Positions 14,185 to 25,644 of a stretch of DNA of 64,000 bases are shown here, in pieces. The translations under genes were made by a program, and so were the position numbers. The DNA comes from Reticulitermes speratus. Its lineage: Eukaryota > Arthropoda > Insecta > Blattodea > Rhinotermitidae. Under the pieces are notes generated by a model. That model was not told the origin of the DNA and did no database searches. It was given only the letters and a program-made list of their open reading frames with translations. The stretch is taken from assembly GCA_021186555.1 (NCBI GenBank), contig JAJKFL010000004.1:14775807-14839806 (forward strand). Direction: 5' to 3'. Each line of letters starts with the position of its first letter. The stretch's first letter is position 1.

Positions 14185-14331
14185 TATAAGAAACTATTGC
14201 GGATTTCTCAGAAATCGTAGCCAATTTTGCGTTTTCATTGTCATATTTGTGTTCAGCACCTTGAAATCTTTAAGAAATGGCTACTTTAATCTCAGAGGCA
14301 TGACTTTTATCAAAATTTGTTGTCCAGTGTA

Positions 14332-14700
14332 ATTGCTTTGCAAGTCTCCGGTATGATATGACCCAACGATTGAGGGGAAATAGCTGTTGGATATTTCAGC
14401 TCTTCATAGGTACACCCCGAAGCCAAAAAGCGAAGAGTAGCCGTCAGCCTCTCGTGAGTGTCTTGCTTTTTAATCATTGGAGTTATCATGTCCAATAAAT
14501 TGAAATAACTCCTTCATCCATGCGAAGATAATTGCGCCAATCTGTTGGCTCCAAAGAGAGTTCTTTCACTAGATTCACATGAGAAAACTGCTTCCTCTTC
14601 AGTAACCAATCTTTAGACCATCTGGTCCTCTTTTTCTTTTTTTTTTTTCAAAATGATGCAAATAGCAGCAGCCATAAACAATTCTTCTTCATCCATTTGA
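14332..14700 (-). pseudogene. PIF/Harbinger transposase remnant, N-terminal part
   Basis: Read on the minus strand from about 14697: MDEEELFMAAAICI, then RTRWSKDWLLKRKQF, then DWRNYLRMDEG, then in another frame RLTATLRFLASGCTYEELKY and ISPQSLGHIIPETCKAI. This is the order seen at the start of HARBI1-like transposases. At least one frameshift lies near 14500. The nuclease core is missing: the sequence stops at 14331, where the TIR element begins, so that insertion or an older deletion removed it. Confidence 0.7.
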
Positions 14701-14814
14701 AAATCGCTTTGGGAAAGCACACGAACGAAAGCACATCCCGCACTCGGCCTGTCTGGAGACTAGAGCGCGGATGGATTGGAGTGATGGTCTGTGTGCTACG
14801 TTTTTGGATGTCAT

Positions 14815-14852
14815 CCATTCGGACGTCATCCAAGTGGATGACGTCCGAATGG
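14815..14852. repeat. Near spacer-less palindrome
   Basis: Arms of 18 bp (CCATTCGGACGTCATCCA and its inverse complement) are separated by only AG. It lies just upstream of the Harbinger remnant on that element's strand. Confidence 0.85.
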
Positions 14853-14867
14853 AGCGATCGTGTATTA

Positions 14868-15300
14868 GGGCCTTACACGTTGAAAAGGTCATTTTCTCGT
14901 GTGCTGTAGCAAATTTTAGGGTAGCTGGTCCCTATTTCTTTCAAGATGAAGAAGATATGGCAGTTACAGTAACATCAGATTCTTACATGCATAGGTTGTT
15001 TATCTTCCTGTCACCAGAATTATGGCATGAATTGAACTACACACTTTGTGGTTCCAGCAGATTGGGGAAGTGACTCATACCAAAAGGAAATCAATGAATG
15101 TTTTCAAAACAATATTCCCATCACATCAGCTTATGAAATGGAAATGTTCAATGGCCCGCAAGATCTCCAGATCTGAATGCCTGCCTGCAACTACATCCTC
15201 CAAGAATACCTTAAGATATCTTTAAGGTATCCCTTGAGGAAGTAATCGCAGGTGCAAGTAATGGAGAGTTTTTTCAACCTGATAGCAGCAATATATAATT
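14868..15300 (+). pseudogene. Mariner-like transposase remnant, C-terminal part
   Basis: Plus-strand frames give VAGPYFFQDEEDMAVTVTSD then LSPELWHELN, and later, in other frames, MARKISRSEC and EVIAGASNGEFFQPDSSN. This is the order of the second half of insect mariner-like DDE transposases (GPYFFED..AVTV, then the ARSPDL region). Several frame changes and stops separate the pieces. No terminal repeats were found. The same subfamily recurs at 41740-42316. Confidence 0.65.
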
Positions 15301-15879
15301 AAAAACAGGCACCATCCTTCTGATGTGAATTTTAAGAAGTGACTGTTATGTATACAATTCTTTGAGGTGTACGGCAACTTGGTAAAAAAAAATATACACA
15401 GAAATTGATTCTTTTTTATTTGTATTTCAATACTGTTGATTTCTCTGCAGGACCCTTCAGATCATCTGAGTTATTATCAAATTCCTTGATTATGGCCAAG
15501 TCAGGCCAAAGCATACTGAAGATACAATATGGTATTTGGGTAGTCTCAACAGTAGTATCTACAGTACGTTTTAATTTTTATGATTGATTTAGGATGTATG
15601 CAATGGCAATGCACCATTACAAGATTGTAACAGCCAAAAAGGCATAATTAAGACCCACAGTACTCTGAATATTACAGGTTAATCTTTTATGCTTCAGAGT
15701 CATGCTAACTTTTCTGTAATGATAAATTGTAAAATCTTACAGTACAATGTTGAGCCTAAGGAAGTATCTCACCATGTCATTTTATCACACAATTATATTT
15801 CAATAACGTTACAAATGTATTAGTTTGATGTACAAAAATATGCCCACTACATCTCACTCAAACACCTACAACTTTGATT
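15301..15879 (-). other. Region downstream of the zinc-finger gene (3' UTR and intergenic)
   Basis: No coding sequence recognised. On the minus strand the gene's stop is at 15880-15882, so its 3' UTR must fall here. Candidate poly(A) signals on that strand are ATTAAA at 15569-15574 and AATAAA at 15415-15420; neither can be confirmed without transcripts. Confidence 0.4.
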
Positions 15880-18169
15880 CTATGTAGAATGTAGAGCCCT
15901 ATGTTTTTTCATATCTGTTCTTTGTCGAAATCCCCTGCCACAAATGTCGCAGATATTAGGTTTCTCACCTGTATGAATTCGTTTATGAACAACAAGTGTA
16001 TGTGAACGTTTGAATGCTTTCCCACACACATCACAGGGAAAACGTCGCTCACCAGTGTGTATCATGCGATGCTGATAGTACACTTGACCTGTCCGAAACT
16101 GTTTTGCACAGAACTCACAATGGTACGGTTTTTCACCAGTATGTGTGCGTCGGTGATTGTCTCGGTCTGCTTTGATGCGAAAGGCTTTACCACAGAGGTC
16201 ACAAGAGTGGGGTTTCTCACCTGTATGAAGCAGTGCATGAGTGTAGAGAGCAGATGACTGAGTGAATCGCTTTCCACACTCACTACATGAATAAGGTTTC
16301 TCACCAGTGTGTAAACGCATATGAACAAGCAGACGCTGCTTCTCAGTGAACTTTTTTCCACATACTGTACACTCAAATGGTAAGTCCATGCGATGAGCTT
16401 TCATGTGTGCCATGAACTTGCGTCGACCAGGTAAAGGCTTACCACATTCTTCACATATAAATACCTTCTGTGTCACTACTTTATCTGGACCTGGCTTTAT
16501 TGTTTCTTTATCGTCTATTTCTTCAGCTGATGTGTGGGTTTTCCGGTGAGCTCTGGCTTCATACAGTGTTCGAGAAGTCTCTTTACAGACACTACATACA
16601 TAAGGCTGTTCATCAGGGTGTTCCTGCTTCCGGTGTTTACCAAGTGAGTTTACCATTGAGAAAGCTTTTCCACAGTATTCACACACATGAGGTTTGGGCT
16701 CCTTATTCACACTATTTAAATTCTGTATTGTTCCCCAGTGAGTAGTCCTGTGAGTCAAAACATCTGATGAGCTGGTGAATGTTTCATTACAGATTTTACA
16801 GAAATAGTGAATAAGGGATGGCACACGTTTTGGCATGTAAGTATCAGAATGGTGGATACGCACATGTTGCTTCAGCATGCTCTTTCTGCCGCAGCACACG
16901 CCACACAAATCACACTGAAAAGGTTTTACTGACATATGTGTGATATAATGTCCCTTGAGTGTTTCTCGATCATAGAAACGACGCCCACATACTTCGCATT
17001 CAAAAGGTCGCTCTCCAGAATGAACACGCTTGTGTGCTTCTAGTCTTGCATTGGAGTAGAACCGTTTGCCACATTCTTCACAGCAGAATGGCCGGGCACC
17101 TTCATGAACCATTCGTGTATGGTAATATAAGCTTCCTTCATTGTCAAATTCCTTCCCACACTGAACACAGTGATTTGGTCTGGCACCTTCATGAAACCTA
17201 CGATGAAATCTCAGCCTTTCTTCAGATATATACGCTTTCCTACACATCTCACATCGAAAATGTTTGGTCTCATTGCTTCCACATGTATGTTCATTCAGTG
17301 TTTTCTCACTGTTAAATCTCCTACCACACATGCTACATATAATACGACCTTTGGAAAGTTTACCCTTTACTTTCTTTTCCTCTGCCTTATGTTCCTCACA
17401 GTGACTTGTGATGTCTAGATCACTACTGAAGCACATCCCACAAAGGCTGCAAGGGTAAAAGCCTTCCTCAGTATGAATTCTGGCATGGTCTAAACAAAGT
17501 TCCTCAGAAGGGAATGACTCCCCACAAACCTGACATGTGAAAGTGCTGTTTTCCACTTCCACTTGGCCTGCTAAATTCCAGCTGTTAACTACAACTTCAT
17601 CCTCATCTCCTACCTCATCAAGAACGTCAGCATCTTCTGAATTTAATGTCTGTATTATAATTTCTGCACTTTCACCATTCCACCACCCAACACTGCTTTC
17701 TACAAAAGTGTAATTATTTCCTTCTTCATCTCTCACTTCATATATGACATTATTTTGTAAATGGTTAATATCATCAACGTTGGTGCCAGCTATCTCTGAC
17801 AAATCTCTGTCTTTGTAACTGATATTATCTAATTCATTGGACAAGTCAGAAGACTGTTTGCCACCTGCAAGAGGTTCATCAATTTTTGTGTTTGTTTCTG
17901 TCACCACTGTAGATGCCTCACCTTCTTTACTACATATCTTCATTTTTCCTTCACAGCAGAGTGGGCAGCAATAAAAATCCTTGCTCTGGCCAGTAACATC
18001 CAGCTCGGCACGTCTACTGTCATTCCTAGTATCTGAAGAACTGCACAGTTTGAAATTTTCACGTTTAAATTTCAAGCTTTCAGCCTTCACTTGTGAATCA
18101 GGTTCCATCTTGAAAACAGAATTACTGCTGCATACAGCTGCTGATACTGTCTCTCCAGGGAACTGGGAC
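15880..18169 (-). CDS. C2H2 zinc-finger exon, last coding exon of a THAP-ZAD-C2H2 gene
   Basis: Probable nuclear sequence-specific DNA-binding transcription factor. From the first ATG (18108) the exon gives 742 residues: an acidic linker (about 90-190, with a DEVGDEDEVVV patch), then 18 C2H2 fingers from about 190 to the end. Finger 3 is degenerate (second His missing). Fingers 13-18 are joined by TGEKP-type linkers, typical of DNA-contacting arrays; fingers 9-12 have irregular linkers. The frame stays open upstream of that ATG for 20 more codons to a strong 3' splice site (pyrimidine-rich tract plus CAG, AG at 18171-18170), so the exon starts at 18169 with one spare base. That base completes a TGG codon with the two left over from the exon at 32682-32818. 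The stop is TAG, after a finger ending HRALHST. No breaks seen. Confidence 0.93.
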
Positions 18170-18445
18170 CTGAAGATAGAGGGCCAATATTAGCACTGCA
18201 AACATAGATAAACACCAGCATGCACATAGACAAGCATGTGTATTTGTGCACAATACATTGAACATGTATATTTAAAAAATCCCTAAGATCATGATAAATA
18301 ATATTATAATAAACAGAACTGGTAAAGAAATCATGCTGCCACTTACTTTTTTATGTACAGGGCTCAGTCAGTGCATGAAGGTAACTAGTTACTTACAACT
18401 TGTGTCTCTGGTGAAAATTCATAAATTGATAAGACAGGCAATGTA
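18170..18445 (-). other. 3' end of intron 3 of the zinc-finger gene
   Basis: No repeat or coding match recognised. The acceptor lies at its low-coordinate end. Confidence 0.4.
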
Positions 18446-18966
18446 CGTATAAACGTACCATCCAAGCGCGTTTGCGAAACCACTGTTGCCGTGGAAAAGC
18501 AGTATTACATATTCCGAGCGTGTGTCTGTAGCCTTAGTTATCCAGCACGCAAAGCGCATGCACCGTATTATACTGTCATCTGTGGTGTCTCTATATTTTT
18601 ACCATATTTTTCCACATTATCTCATACACGGCACGATTTTCGGAAAAAAAGTTATCGAACATACAATGTGTGTTTTGACATTCTCTACAACTTTTGTCCG
18701 AAACATTTCTCATTCTAAGAATAATTCAGCGATATGTTATCATAAATGAACACAGGTCTTCATGCAAAGTAATCGTTAATCTTGTCAGATTTTAATGGAA
18801 CTTCAACTTTCTCGACAAATTTTCGAAAAATACTCAAATATCAAATTTCAAGAAAATCCGTCCAGTGGGAGCCGAGTTGTTCCATGCGGACGGAGGAACG
18901 GACGGACGAACAAACATGACGGAGATAGTAGTCGCTTTTCGCAATTTTGCGAACGCGCCTAAAAAA
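18446..18966. mobile_element. MITE family A, longest copy
   Basis: About 520 bp. The left end holds AGCGCGTTTGCGAAAC and the right end holds TTTTGCGAACGCGCCTAAAA, which are imperfect inverted repeats. The right third carries a run of GGAC units (GGACGGACGAAC) after TCCGTCCAGTGGGAGCC. Four other copies are in this window, so the family is dispersed and high-copy. No coding capacity. Confidence 0.75.
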
Positions 18967-19700
18967 GGTTGCGAAGACACCCGAACTCGCAACCTGTTAA
19001 TTATAAATCCGCCAAATTAAGCCCTACGTCACGGAGAAGTGTAGGATGTGATGGTCAGACGACAGTGGTCAGATATAGAGAAAACATCTCTGTCGATTTT
19101 GTCTGAACTTTTTGAGTGTGGGGTGGTACTGTTGGGTCATTTTGCTTTGTCAGAAAGTCTTTATTCTCATACAGTTTGAAACGAATCTGAGAAGACTCGA
19201 TCGTGCACTCCCCTCGTTACGAGAATCAATCTGCAAACGAACGTGACCACAGTACGAAGACTGTGTTGTTACATAATGGAAAACAGAATAATACGAAAAT
19301 TTATAAATTTAATAAGAAAATAATTATAAATTTAAAAATTATTATGAGAGCAGTAAATGAAAAAAATGCGACAGCGAGACACGAACTGGCAACCTTCTCG
19401 CTACAAATCCGCCACCTTACCCCTACGGCAGGACAACTACCGGCACGAATGCACTGATATTGACGATACGATAACTCGTACTGGACCCCCCCCCCCCCGA
19501 CGGGCTCATAGAAGGAAGAAGAACCCCCCCCCCCCTTTCTTTTTGCCAGGAAATGTTTTCCCTTACAAAGTTTGAAACGAATCGGAGAGGACTCGATCTT
19601 GTAGTCCGCTTGCGAGGACGATCAATCTACATACGAACGTGACACAGTAAGACGACTACATTATTGCATTAGTGTAACAGATCACATTTCATGATAACGA
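18967..19700 (-). repeat. Two tandem ~400-bp tRNA-like repeat units
   Basis: On the minus strand, 19365-19465 reads like a tRNA-derived head: GTAGGGGTAAGGTGGCGG (box-A-like) followed 25 nt later by GGTTGCCAGTTCGTGTC (box-B-like). A related head is at 18967-19040. The downstream parts also match (GTTTGAAACGAATC near 19169 and 19568), so the two are direct repeats with a period near 400. Poly-C runs at 19487 and 19526 sit in the second unit. Probably SINE-like; family unknown. Confidence 0.5.
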
Positions 19701-20296
19701 ATTCCGTGTAGAAAACTGAAGCCTGCGTTCCTATAATTATTTATATTTCTTACATTATGTGTGTGTGTGTGTTCTACACGTATCATTCTAACCTCAAAAG
19801 TTTAACCCCGTCGAAATATTTTGCAATTGTTGACTTACAAACAATAGTTCGGAGACAATTTGTAAGTATATTCATAATCAATCACTATCCATCCATCTCT
19901 TTATCTAGAACTTGAGTAATCGATTCAAGATTTCCAACTAACTGGTATCATTCCGTGTTCATTTCCTAGTAACGAGATGATTAATGAATTTTACATTGTT
20001 CATTCCGTGCATTGTCCATAATCAACTCACAATACTCAGTGTATTTTGTTGGACTGAGTACTGATTAATAAAATTGCATACACTAACCACATTTAACCAT
20101 ATAGTCTTATATAAATTGTACTTAATATCTCTGTTAACTCACAATTTAAATTAGTAGGCAACACAATTATGCAAATTGTAGGTACCAGTTAAAAAAAAAT
20201 TATATTCCAACTAATTTGCACTGTCCTACACATGAACCCTGCTTTTGAGCTGAAACAAAACAATGTTCCTTTACTCATGGCCTTCTTTAAAAATTA
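19701..20296. other. Intron 3 sequence without recognised content
   Basis: AT-rich, with a short GT run near 19757. No coding or repeat match seen. Confidence 0.4.
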
Positions 20297-20738
20297 GTGT
20301 GTCTGTATTCTTGCCTTAGTTACCCCGGCATGCAAAGCACATCTTTTCTATGCAGCATTATAGTCATCTGTCGCCTGCCTGGCTGTACCACATTATCTCA
20401 TAAACGACATGATTTTCGGGAAAAAAAAAATAGTTATTGGACACAAACTGTCTTTTGATTCTCTCTACAACTTTATTTGTTACATTTCTCATTCTAAGAA
20501 GAATTGAGCGAGATATTATCATAAACGTATATTGGTCCTCATGTAAAGTTTCCATTCTTTCTTGTCATATTTTAATGAAACCTGGATTTTCTTGGCAGAT
20601 TTTCGAGAAATGCTGAAATATCATTTTAATGAAAATCCGTCAAGTGGGAGCCGAGATGTTCCATGCGGACGGACGGACGGACAGAAAGACATGACGAAAC
20701 TAACAGTCGTTTTTCGCAATTTTGCGAAGCGCCTAAAA
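20297..20738. mobile_element. MITE family A, 5'-shortened copy
   Basis: Matches the copy at 18446 from GTGTCTG onward and ends TTTTGCGAAGCGCCTAAAA. The left terminal repeat is missing. Confidence 0.7.
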
Positions 20739-20836
20739 ATCCACTTCCCATTAATTTAAATGGGAAACACTATGACTGGATGCTACTTTAAAATAAGTCA
20801 CCCATTTCCACCCAAAAATAGATAAAATATAAAACA

Positions 20837-21160
20837 CAGAAAGTCCCCGACTTACGTAAGTGGATCGTTCCGCAACCCTATGCGTAAGTCGATTTTTACG
20901 TAACTCGGAGCCATGTTTTATTATATACCTTATATACAATAATAATTGATATAATAATAATAATTAATAATAATTTTAATAACATTTAATAAAAAACATA
21001 ATAATAATTAATAACCGATACTGGAGTCACTGTCGTATTCAATTGAGGCAGAGGCAGGGGTGGGTGTGGTGGTGGTTGGAGTGGTGGTAGTGGCACAATA
21101 AGGTTTTTACGTAAGTCCGGATCTACGTATGTCGGAGCTACGTAAGTCGGGGTCCGTCTG
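20837..21160. mobile_element. 324-bp MITE with pogo-type ends
   Basis: Left end CAGAAAGTCCCCGACTTACG; the inverted right end CAGACGGACCCCGACTTACG. Such ends (CCCCGACTTACG) are typical of pogo/Tigger derivatives. TA follows the right end; the left flank is CA, so the target duplication is not intact. The interior has an AT-rich TAATAAT stretch and a GGTGGTGG stretch; no coding. Confidence 0.7.
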
Positions 21161-21698
21161 TAATCACCGAAAGAGAGTAAACCTAACCACAGTAGTTGCC
21201 ACTAGCTGATTAACTACTATTTACCCAATTCATAGTTGTTTCCATCATTAGTTTTCTGAACGAAAGAATAGCAAACAAAAACACAAGAACAATAACATGT
21301 CATAGTCTGGTGAGCAAACACTAAAAAAGGTTTTCTTCATTGTGCGTCTTGGATGTTGAACCATTTTCTTTGTAAGCACAAACATTTGTTTGTTACTGAA
21401 AAAAATGTATAAATTATTGTTCTTTGTAAAACTGAATCTTTGTAAATGGAATGTTCGTATACTGAGGGATGCCTGTACTGTATTCCTCAGGTGAGAAAAT
21501 AAGTACTCTAAAAAATGGCTTACCTTAATATTTGTTTCTTGGTTTACTGAATGACACTTTATAAAATTATATGGTTTTGTATTATTAAAAGACTGTATGA
21601 TTAGGAATAATAAAATGGAAAGGTGGTGGAAATGATCATGCACTCTTTTAATGTACTGCCCTTGGCCATATGTAGATTGCCCGAAGAAACCTCAATTA
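21161..21698. other. Intron 3 sequence without recognised content
   Basis: No coding or repeat match seen. Confidence 0.35.
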
Positions 21699-21850
21699 GG
21701 TAAAGGTAAAGTTCACCCTAGAACAGGCCATGAAGGCCCAGAGGGGGAGTAGAGGTATAGCTCTACTCTTTCTTTAACTTCGGCGCTAGATGGGGGTGGG
21801 TGTTCAGCGCCACGCCCCAGGAATGACCCGGTACCCATTGTACCTCAATT
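21699..21850 (-). mobile_element. SINE family 2, truncated copy
   Basis: Shares CCATGAAGGCC, GGAGTAGAGGTATAGCTC and GGCGCTAGATGG with three longer copies at 36478, 51562 and 55899. The tRNA-like head (high-coordinate side) is absent. Confidence 0.65.
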
Positions 21851-24120
21851 AGGATATTCAGTAATTAATACAATAACCAATGCATGAACTAAATAAAATG
21901 TATTAATTCATAGAATGTATTAATGTATTAATTATAAGAATATGCACGGTATGAATAACATAAAAATAGGATAGTCAGTGTCTATATTCAGAGTCCAACC
22001 AACTGAACAGGAAGAATACATCATGGTGATTGATACGGCTGACCTGGATATTATACTCGTACTTTTTTCATATAGCACTTTTTCTGTTACGCATCAAAAT
22101 CACGAGCATTTACAGCAAAATCTCCCTTTAATAAACATCAAAATAATGAGGTTTCTTTCTGGGTCCCACCAGCGTATTATATCTTAAAAATGTTTCACTG
22201 TAATGAATAATATTACAATGAAAACATTACTGTGATGCAACAAAAGTCCATACCACTAAGTAAACCATAATCAGTACAGAAAAATTCTAAAAACAAAACA
22301 TTCTACAACACAACACACACTTTACAAAATCTTCTGCTTCATGTGCAAGGCATGAGATTTGGAAAGTCAATGTACTTACAACAGGTTCTAAACACATGCT
22401 CATTACAGAAAACAATAATAATGTGCATAGTGGCAGTGGCCACAGAGTTTTGTGGGAGCAATCTCATGAACACCCTAAGACAGAAACCCATCCCGTCTCA
22501 ACCGCAACAGACGAGCACCAGCCATGCAACACATTCAATCCTGTCACCATGAAGCAGCATAACTTAAAGCACATTCACACTGGTTGATAAAATTACTTTG
22601 GCCTCACAACCAAAACTGAAAACTGAAAATGTTTAGCCATGATCAATTGGAATTTTATGATTTGACTCAAGTAGGAAACATGCATTCAAAGGGGTTGAAT
22701 GGTGCAGTTTCAACATGATTAATCAGCCAGCACTTCAATTTAACTGAATCACATTCCTTTTGTTAAATCTGACTGTTACCACATCATTGAATCACATGTA
22801 TTAACAGCTGCATTATCAACTCTTTTCAGTTATTTGAATTATTTGGATTATTTGTCTAATCAGTCATTCATCACAGTTTCTGCACAACTGGGTCAAAATG
22901 ACAGGCAACAATGCAGGCACAGGTTCTGCTCTCACTAGCTGTTCAATATGCAACTCAAATCAACCAGTGTAAATGTACCCTTACAGCTTAGCTGCCACAC
23001 TGTTGAGAACTGAGCTCTGAGGTCAAAATGCTGATGCAGTTCACACTACTAGCAATAGAAAATACATTTATCCACCAGTTAATAATAGTGTCATGTGATG
23101 TCAGTATTGATAGATCTATGAGTTGGAACCACTCAATGATACTGTACTATCAGGCATAATTCTGATTATTGTAAACTGTATTCTGACACCACCTCTATAT
23201 TGAATGTTTTCAAACAGTATGTCACACCATGTCCATTTTACTCACAGTAGTAATAACACTTTTACCCAGATTCCAGTTCTGGAAACAGCAGCCCACAGGG
23301 CTTCAAGAATGTGAATTACCTGCATTCTGAATATTGCCACAATGTAAAGGCTTGGATAATCGGTGAAATTTTCAAAGAGTGGATTTTATTACTGGAATGT
23401 TGAGGACAAAAAGCAGAAAATTCTCCTTCTAAGTGATTATTGTTTAAGGCATAAAAATGTACCATGACATGTTAAAGTTGTGTTCCTATCACCTAACTAT
23501 ACTTCAATTTTGCAGCCTCTCATTAGGGAACAATCCATACTACAGAACTACACTACACGTCACAACTAGAGCAGCTAATGTTGGCCAACACTTCATTTTG
23601 TCACATGGCAAACATGAACATTCTTGAGGCTATTCAGATGTTCAGTGTGGCTTGGAAAACATTATGTGCTGCTACAATTATGAACTGCTTTCATGAAGAC
23701 AGAATTGTGCTGTGAGACTAATGTGAAAGTGAAGTGACATTGATATCGTAAAAAAAAACTGGTAATATGCATGTTAAAGTTTAAATGTTGAGGTGAAAAT
23801 GGAAGACTTTATTGGTGTTGATAATGAAGCAACTGTTGTTAAAGAGCTGACATGGAATGACACTGTCAGAAATTTTGATAGAAAGAAATGGGGCATCTGC
23901 TGACATGGCACCAGAGAATGACAAGAAAACAACAGTGATGAAAATGTCATTACTGATATGGAAGCATCCAACATGGCACAAAATCTTTGGTGCTTTCTAT
24001 TGATGAAGAAAGACATTATGGGCAATGCACTGGAGGGCAGTAGAATTCTCCACCAAACAACTATTAAAAAGGCTGCACCCGAAAGAAAAAGACTTCCTTT
24101 TACAAAATAAATATGTTAAG
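21851..24120. other. Intron 3 sequence, 2.3 kb, nothing recognised
   Basis: Both strands were read for zinc-finger, ZAD, THAP and transposase phrases without a match. Short open frames here lack support. Confidence 0.35.
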
Positions 24121-24237
24121 TTTATCTCTTGTTAAACTTTATGTTACTTGTTCCGTACATTCTTCTTCATTAAAATAAATCTTACTCCGACAAATGTACA
24201 CTGTTTATGTTATTCAACACAATTTTTATTAAAGAAT

Positions 24238-24282
24238 GCCCGACATGTTTCGAACGAATTTATGGTTCATCTTCAGGGGCTC
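24238..24282 (-). ncRNA. Hammerhead-ribozyme-like motif (arm 1)
   Basis: Minus strand: helix I GCCC/GGGC around CTGAAGA, then stem GAAC/GTTC, then GAAAC, ATGTC. Helix III would be AC/GU with a 2-nt loop and cleavage after GUC, the minimal type-I form known in Penelope-like elements. One extra U between CTGAAGA and the stem departs from the classic core. Confidence 0.5.
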
Positions 24283-24705
24283 ACCTTTCTCAAATTACAT
24301 CAGCTATACATTCAAGGTACACATTAAAATGCAAGTTAAAATAATAAATGTCGGCAACTGTGTAGTAATTTTGAATAACTGTGTAGTATTTTGAATTTTG
24401 TGTCAGTTATTTCCTGTTCACTATTGGGTTGTATCAGCTAATACATTCATGGTACACATTAAAATGCAAGTTAAAATAAATAAATGTCGGCAACTGTGTA
24501 GTATTTTTGAATAACTGTGTAGTATTTTGAATTCTGTGTCAGTTATTTCCTGTTCATTATTGGGTTGCTGGTGCAGCAACCCAATAGTGAACAGGAAATA
24601 ACTGACACAGAATTCAAAATACTACACAGTTGCCGACATTTATTTATTTTAACTTGCATTTTAATGTGTACCATGAATGTATAGCTGATGTAATTTGAGA
24701 AAGGT

Positions 24706-24750
24706 GAGCCCCTGAAGATGAACCATAAATTCGTTCAAAACATGTCGGGC
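24706..24750 (+). ncRNA. Hammerhead-like motif (arm 2), core altered
   Basis: Inverted copy of the motif at 24238. The GAAAC core reads AAAAC here, so cleavage is not expected. Helix I GCCC/GGGC is kept. Confidence 0.45.
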
Positions 24751-24833
24751 ATTTTTTAATAAAAATTGTGTTGAATAACACAAACAGTGTACATTTGTCA
24801 GAGTAAGATTTATTTTCAATTTTATCTCTTGTT

Positions 24834-25640
24834 CATTGTCTGACATGTGTGTTACTAAAATTATGAAATTTTTCACGTGTATTCAGTGCAACAAAATTTC
24901 ATTATAATGAGTATGACTTTATCACACACATAAGTTTGTTACACCAATATTTCACTGTATATACTTCTACCTCTATAAAGAAGTTTGCACAACTACATAG
25001 TTAAACTATTTTTACTAGCCAAACCTTTTCTCATTACTGGTGCAGTTTCTTTAATTATTAGCATTATTTTATCATGACTAACTTCATGAAACTGAGTCCT
25101 TCTTGAAAAGCTATTAAGTTGCTCATCTACACCATAAAAGTTTGCCTTTTATAGAACCTGAAGGTTCACTGCCTTGTTCACAACCTGCCTCTGAAGCTTA
25201 TCATGATCCACATGAATCAACTAAAGACTGAAATCTAATTGGATATTATGCTATGTCACGTAAATACTCCCCAACGTTTTCAGGGATCTTAGTACCTTCA
25301 TCATTGGGGTCAAATGGTCCAACAGCCCAGTCTACACACATACATTTCAATATTATGCTTTCATCCATTCTTAGATCTTCCAAGTAGTCTCCTCCTTTCA
25401 AGTTTTCTTATCAAAAGTTTCTATGCATTTCTCACATCTCTCGTGTGTGCTACATGCCGTGCATATTTCACTTCCCTTGACTAAACATCATTAGTATGTG
25501 GTGAGGAGTACAGGATTTCTTGGTATGCAGTTTTCTCTATCCTTCTAACACTTCCTTTCTCTTATTTCCATATATTTTTCTCGGCACCTGTTCCAAAAAC
25601 TGTGCATCAATGCCCTTGCCTTACAGGTGCAAGACCAAGT
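24834..25640. other. Intron 3 sequence without recognised content
   Basis: No coding or repeat match seen on either strand. Confidence 0.35.
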
Positions 25641-25644
25641 TTAA

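Larger units (their letters stand above)
12423..14329 (+). mobile_element. TIR DNA transposon of uncertain superfamily
   Basis: Both ends start CACTGGACAAC (right end inverted), and a second shared block about 65-85 bp further in (AGGTGCTGAACAC then ATGACAAT) shows longer, imperfect inverted ends. A TA stands on each side (12421-12422 and 14330-14331), which fits a TA target duplication. The left flank is satellite and the right flank is a Harbinger remnant. The inside carries one broken gene on the plus strand, so the gene travels with the ends. Assignment to a named superfamily is not possible from this copy. A 78-bp MITE (14107-14184) lies in its 3' part. Confidence 0.75.
24134..24820. mobile_element. 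Penelope-like non-autonomous element with inverted terminal units
   Basis: A 13-bp direct repeat, TTTATCTCTTGTT, flanks the element exactly (24121-24133 and 24821-24833). The two arms are inverted copies meeting at GTTGCTG-GTG-CAGCAAC near 24570. The left side holds a second partial copy of the arm (near 24300 and 24440) and about 35 bp of extra sequence before its inverted repeat begins. Variable-length target duplications, inverted long terminal units and a short one-sided extension are all known for Penelope-like elements. Each arm carries a hammerhead-like motif. No reverse transcriptase is present. Confidence 0.65.

Noticed and set aside
15185-15235. Short palindrome ATACCTTAA...TTTAAGGTAT
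   Set aside because: Arms of about 10 bp in AT-rich DNA are expected by chance.
15880-18108. Zinc-finger protein as a self-contained single-exon gene starting at the ATG at 18108
   Set aside because: The frame is open upstream to a strong splice acceptor, and its phase matches an upstream ZAD exon, so this ATG is internal.
19487-19535. Poly-C runs as a functional element
   Set aside because: Simple homopolymers with no flanking structure; their lengths are also unreliable in sequencing.
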